NCBI RefSeq assembly: GCF_032917945.1
Contig: NZ_CP136624.1
Span: 4,650,001-4,714,000 of the forward strand
Direction of reading: 5' to 3'
Source of the DNA: Bradyrhizobium sp. sBnM-33
GTDB taxonomy: Bacteria > Pseudomonadota > Alphaproteobacteria > Rhizobiales > Xanthobacteraceae
DNA length: 64,000 nucleotides
Shown piece after piece: positions 61,854 to 64,000 of the stretch. Numbering within the stretch: position 1 is the first letter of the stretch; the number at the start of each line of letters is the position of its first letter. The notes under the pieces are model-generated. The model did not search any database. It had not been told where the DNA came from and worked only from the letters and a program-made list of their open reading frames with translations. Both the position numbers and the translations under genes were made by a program.

Positions 61854-62624
61854 TTACGATTGCTTGTTGGCCTGCACCTCAGTCCGACAGCATGCGTATT
61901 CGAGCTGCTCGTTCGCGTCCGGCCGCCCTGCGGGAGTAAGATCCAGAAGGGTCCACATCGGCTCCACCGTACCAAGATGCCGTGGATCCTGTTTCGGCTC
62001 GGTCGGCATGAACAATAGTTCGGAGGCCCAACTCAACCTGATGACTCCATCCGGGCCTTTGTGAAACACGGTGAGGATGGGCATCTGCTGCCCCTCTTCA
62101 TCCTCACCATGATAGTCCCGTTTGAAGCTGTTGTTGGCGGCTGAAAGCAGTTTCAAATTGCGCCAGCCGCGATGCGCGGCGAAGGCCGCGATCCGCTCGA
62201 TCGGCGCTTTGGCGACGGCCGCGATGTTCGCTCCCAATCCCTCGACGTGGGCTATCGCTCCCTCCCAGTTGTCGAGCAAAGCGGTGCAGGATGGGCACGG
62301 CCCTTCCTCCAGCGGCAGCTGCGCTACCGGACCAACGCTTGGCCCCGGCCGCTTATCGCCGCGGTGCCGAGGGAACATGTAATGGTAGATGAGCAGCGTA
62401 TCAGTGCCCGGCCGGAACAGTTCCGAGAGGCGCACCTTCGCTGGCGCCCCTTTGGCATCAATATGATCGAACTCGTAGTCCTCGGGAGCGGGCCCTCCCG
62501 GCGGCAGTGCCCGGATCTCCGCGGCCACGGCCTCCATTTCGCGCCTGAGCGCTACCTCGCGCTCCAGTAGTTTATTGCGAGCAGCTCGATACTGTGGACT
62601 TTCATTGGGAAAGGTCACGCCCAT
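61854..62624 (-). CDS. DUF899 (thioredoxin-like) family protein, copy 2
   Basis: 256 residues from ATG 62624, 6 bases after GGAG; ATG 62636 is also possible. Same pattern as the copy at 11739-12458: FPNESPQYRAARNKLLEREVALRREMEAV, ALPPGGPAPEDYEFDHI, LFRPGTDTLLIYHYMFPRH, CPSCTALLDNWEGAI with the CxxC, LLSAANNSFKRDY and WASELLFMP. The spacing of insertions differs, so the two are not recent duplicates. Function unknown. Confidence 0.88.
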   Translation of the reverse strand: MGVTFPNESPQYRAARNKLLEREVALRREMEAVAAEIRALPPGGPAPEDYEFDHIDAKGAPAKVRLSELFRPGTDTLLIYHYMFPRHRGDKRPGPSVGPVAQLPLEEGPCPSCTALLDNWEGAIAHVEGLGANIAAVAKAPIERIAAFAAHRGWRNLKLLSAANNSFKRDYHGEDEEGQQMPILTVFHKGPDGVIRLSWASELLFMPTEPKQDPRHLGTVEPMWTLLDLTPAGRPDANEQLEYACCRTEVQANKQS

Positions 62625-62636
62625 GGATAACTCCAT

Positions 62637-62956
62637 CACCGCGCGTTAGTTGGATTTGTAGCACGTTTCCAGATTTTCAAGTCTTGCAGGCATCAGGCGG
62701 CACGACCACCAATGTCGGCTTTAGGTCCAAAAACGGAAGTTGCTGCCTTGCGGCGGGATGTCTGCCTTACCCCGATGAGCGGACAAAGTCAGGTTGTTTC
62801 GGCATGTCCGAAAAGTGCATTCGATCACCTCGTCGATCTGCGCAAGCGGAGATGCCGGCACAGTGAGACTGAGCGCTTTGGCAGCTTTGAGATTGAGGAC
62901 CAACGCGACTTCGCAGGCTGCTGGACCGGACAGTCATCCGGCCGTCCCCCTTGCTT
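62637..62956. other. Intergenic region with a spurious repeat-derived frame
   Basis: 320 bases. 62712-62815 encodes MSALGPKTEVAALRRDVCLT, a translation I know from a recurring non-coding repeat in this order (GCGGACA core). The remainder shows no gene. Confidence 0.45.
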
Positions 62957-63409
62957 TCACTGCATGAAGCCTTCGGCGCGGACCTTCCCGGTCGCCAGGC
63001 TCGCGGTCCCCACACCCCAGATCTGTCGCTCATTGACCCAGGCATAGTTTTTGGACGCGGTGGAGAGGCGGACGTTTGCGAAGATGTCGAGCACCGGCTC
63101 GCCGGGTCGCGGCGCCGCCTGGCCGTCACCAGACAACGCGATCCGGTGGCCGTCCTCAGTCTCGATGATGACGTGCAGGTCCAGCTCGATGCGACCATCG
63201 GCGCGTACCCGCAGATAGTCGACACCGTGCGTGTCCCGCGAGGGGGCCCTCGTACCGCCCATCGACCGCAAGGTCAAATCGAGCTCCGTGTAGTGGAATC
63301 GCTTCCTGGCCGGCAAGGATGGCGTCCATGCTCACGCCGTAGTCGGTGACTCCAGTGATAGTTCCATGTCGTAAATCTTCTCGCCCCTCATTGCTGCATT
63401 TTGAGTCAT
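62957..63409 (-). pseudogene. DUF3237-family protein gene with two frameshifts
   Basis: ATG 63409 has AGGAGAAATGCA upstream. Frame 1 reads TQNAAMRGEKIYDM; homology then continues one frame over as GTITGVTDYGVSMDAILAG then QEAIPLHGARFDLAVDGRYEG; after the CCCCC run at 63242-63246 it returns to the first frame as HGVDYLRVRADGRIELDLHV, IALSGDGQAAPRPGEPV and WVNERQIWGVGTASLATGKV. Pieced together this is a full DUF3237-like beta-barrel protein of unknown role. The first shift (near 63365) is a one-base loss, the second a one-base gain. Decay or sequencing error. Confidence 0.7.
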
Positions 63410-63578
63410 TGCATTTCTCCTGGTTACTCCTGCCGGATTGCCGACATCCAGTCGAACGGGTGACCACCAAGACGACATGTTCGGGATAAATTATTTTCGC
63501 TGGATATGCGGGGCGAAAAGGGGGTGACGGTCTAGCGCTGAGCGAGCGCGGAGAAAATGTCTCATGTGGGTCGATTGT

Positions 63579-64000
63579 GTTGAAAAAGTCTTCGGTTGCG
63601 CTGGTTGATGTTCGCTGATTCAGTCGTTGCGAGAGGACTGAATCATGATGGGACATCAGCGAGTTGAGCAGGTCGCGTTGTTCTATGAGTTTTCGCTCGA
63701 GCGGCACGTTCCGGCCGATCATTTGTTGCGATCGATCGACAGGTTCGTGGACCTCGATGGGTTAAGGCGAGAGCTATCCCCCTTCTACAGCACGATCGGG
63801 CGGCCCTCGATCGCGCCCGAGCTGATGATCCGGATGCTGTTGGTCGGTTACTGCTTCGGCATCCGCTCGGAGCGGCGCCTGTGCGAAGAGGTTCACCTCA
63901 ACCTGGCATACCGCTGGTTCTGCCGCCTTGGGCTCGATGGTGACGTGCCCGATCATTCGACCTTCTCAAAGAACCGACATGGCCGCTTCCGCGATAGTGA
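63579..64000 (+). mobile_element. Left end of an IS element (IS5/IS1182-like), truncated by the window
   Basis: TGTTGAAAAAGTCTTCGG at 63579 looks like the terminal inverted repeat of IS1182-group elements, 66 bases before the transposase start. The right end lies outside, so exact limits and target duplication cannot be checked. Confidence 0.6.
63645..64000 (+). CDS. IS5/IS1182-family transposase, N-terminal part
   Basis: 118 residues from ATG 63645 (ATG 63648 also possible), open to the window end. QVALFYEFSLERHVPADHLLRSIDRFVDLDGLRREL, then YSTIGRPSIAPELMIRMLLVGYCFGIRSERRLCEEVHLNLAYRWFCRLGLDGDVPDHSTFSKNR is the DUF772 N-terminal domain of these DDE transposases. The catalytic Asp/Asp/Glu residues are beyond the edge. 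Confidence 0.92.
   Translation, partial: MMGHQRVEQVALFYEFSLERHVPADHLLRSIDRFVDLDGLRRELSPFYSTIGRPSIAPELMIRMLLVGYCFGIRSERRLCEEVHLNLAYRWFCRLGLDGDVPDHSTFSKNRHGRFRDS

Noticed and set aside
62712..63047. 111-codon plus-strand ORF starting MSALGPKTEV
   Set aside because: Start region is a known repeat-derived frame, and the rest is antisense to the DUF3237-like gene.

Overview
The window is a chromosomal stretch of a high-GC alphaproteobacterium. Protein content and wording point to the Bradyrhizobium / Rhodopseudomonas group (Nitrobacteraceae): a 510-residue PccB, a GcrA-type regulator, a GCG_CRPN-type secreted peptide, a fused indolepyruvate ferredoxin oxidoreductase, Bug-type solute receptors, and several families of dispersed palindromic intergenic repeats. 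The taxonomic call is inference from family recognition; no database search was possible.

Layout. 1-2.8 kb: tail of a class D beta-lactamase-like protein, a secreted protein and a beta-lactamase/CubicO-type serine hydrolase with an apparent frameshift in its Tat signal peptide. 2.9-6 kb: pccB and small VOC and cupin proteins separated by palindromic repeats. 6.2-9.1 kb: a DNA-binding/coiled-coil protein, an FtsZ paralogue lying outside any dcw cluster, and a membrane/coiled-coil protein. 9.2-21.4 kb: single-gene metabolic and envelope functions (exported PIMT, FAD oxidase, DUF899, GNAT, ThuA, Bug receptor, GDPD, Tat-exported Arg/Trp-rich protein, alpha/beta hydrolase, ArsR-type regulator, NIPSNAP, PEP mutase-like). 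22-28 kb: triheme cytochrome c, the large ferredoxin oxidoreductase and a CorA-type transporter. 28.9-31.7 kb: two TPR proteins and a GcrA-like regulator. 31.9-37.4 kb: the clearest pathway cluster, thiolase-like + DUF35 + MaoC hydratase + SDR, followed by a DHDPS-family aldolase and a NUDIX hydrolase, all on the plus strand. 37.5-45 kb: NTF2-like protein, AraC regulator, a large orphan PAS histidine kinase, a GrlR-like protein and small exported proteins.

45.3-49.6 kb is a decayed or accessory stretch: remnants of an oxalate decarboxylase and of dapB, three very small ORFs encoding possible membrane peptides, an unidentified 237-residue protein. A tRNA-Arg(UCG) gene lies just beyond at 50.8 kb. 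51.5-56.8 kb returns to ordinary genes (DMT transporter, chemotaxis receptor, 1-Cys peroxiredoxin). 56.8-64 kb is again accessory: a composite repeat zone, very small genes, an unusual minus-strand operon (AmmeMemoRadiSam-type radical SAM enzyme, Mth938-domain protein, C13/legumain-like peptidase), a lower-GC interrupted gene, a second DUF899 protein, a doubly frameshifted DUF3237 gene and the left end of an IS element with its transposase cut by the window edge.

The most interesting items are the radical SAM-Mth938-C13 peptidase operon, the FtsZ paralogue, the Tat-exported Arg/Trp-rich protein, the overlapping 28-codon mini-gene pair, and a short motif shared between the GcrA-like protein C-terminus and a separate tiny ORF. 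Three or four frameshifts fall at or near homopolymers, so sequencing error must be excluded before calling those genes dead.
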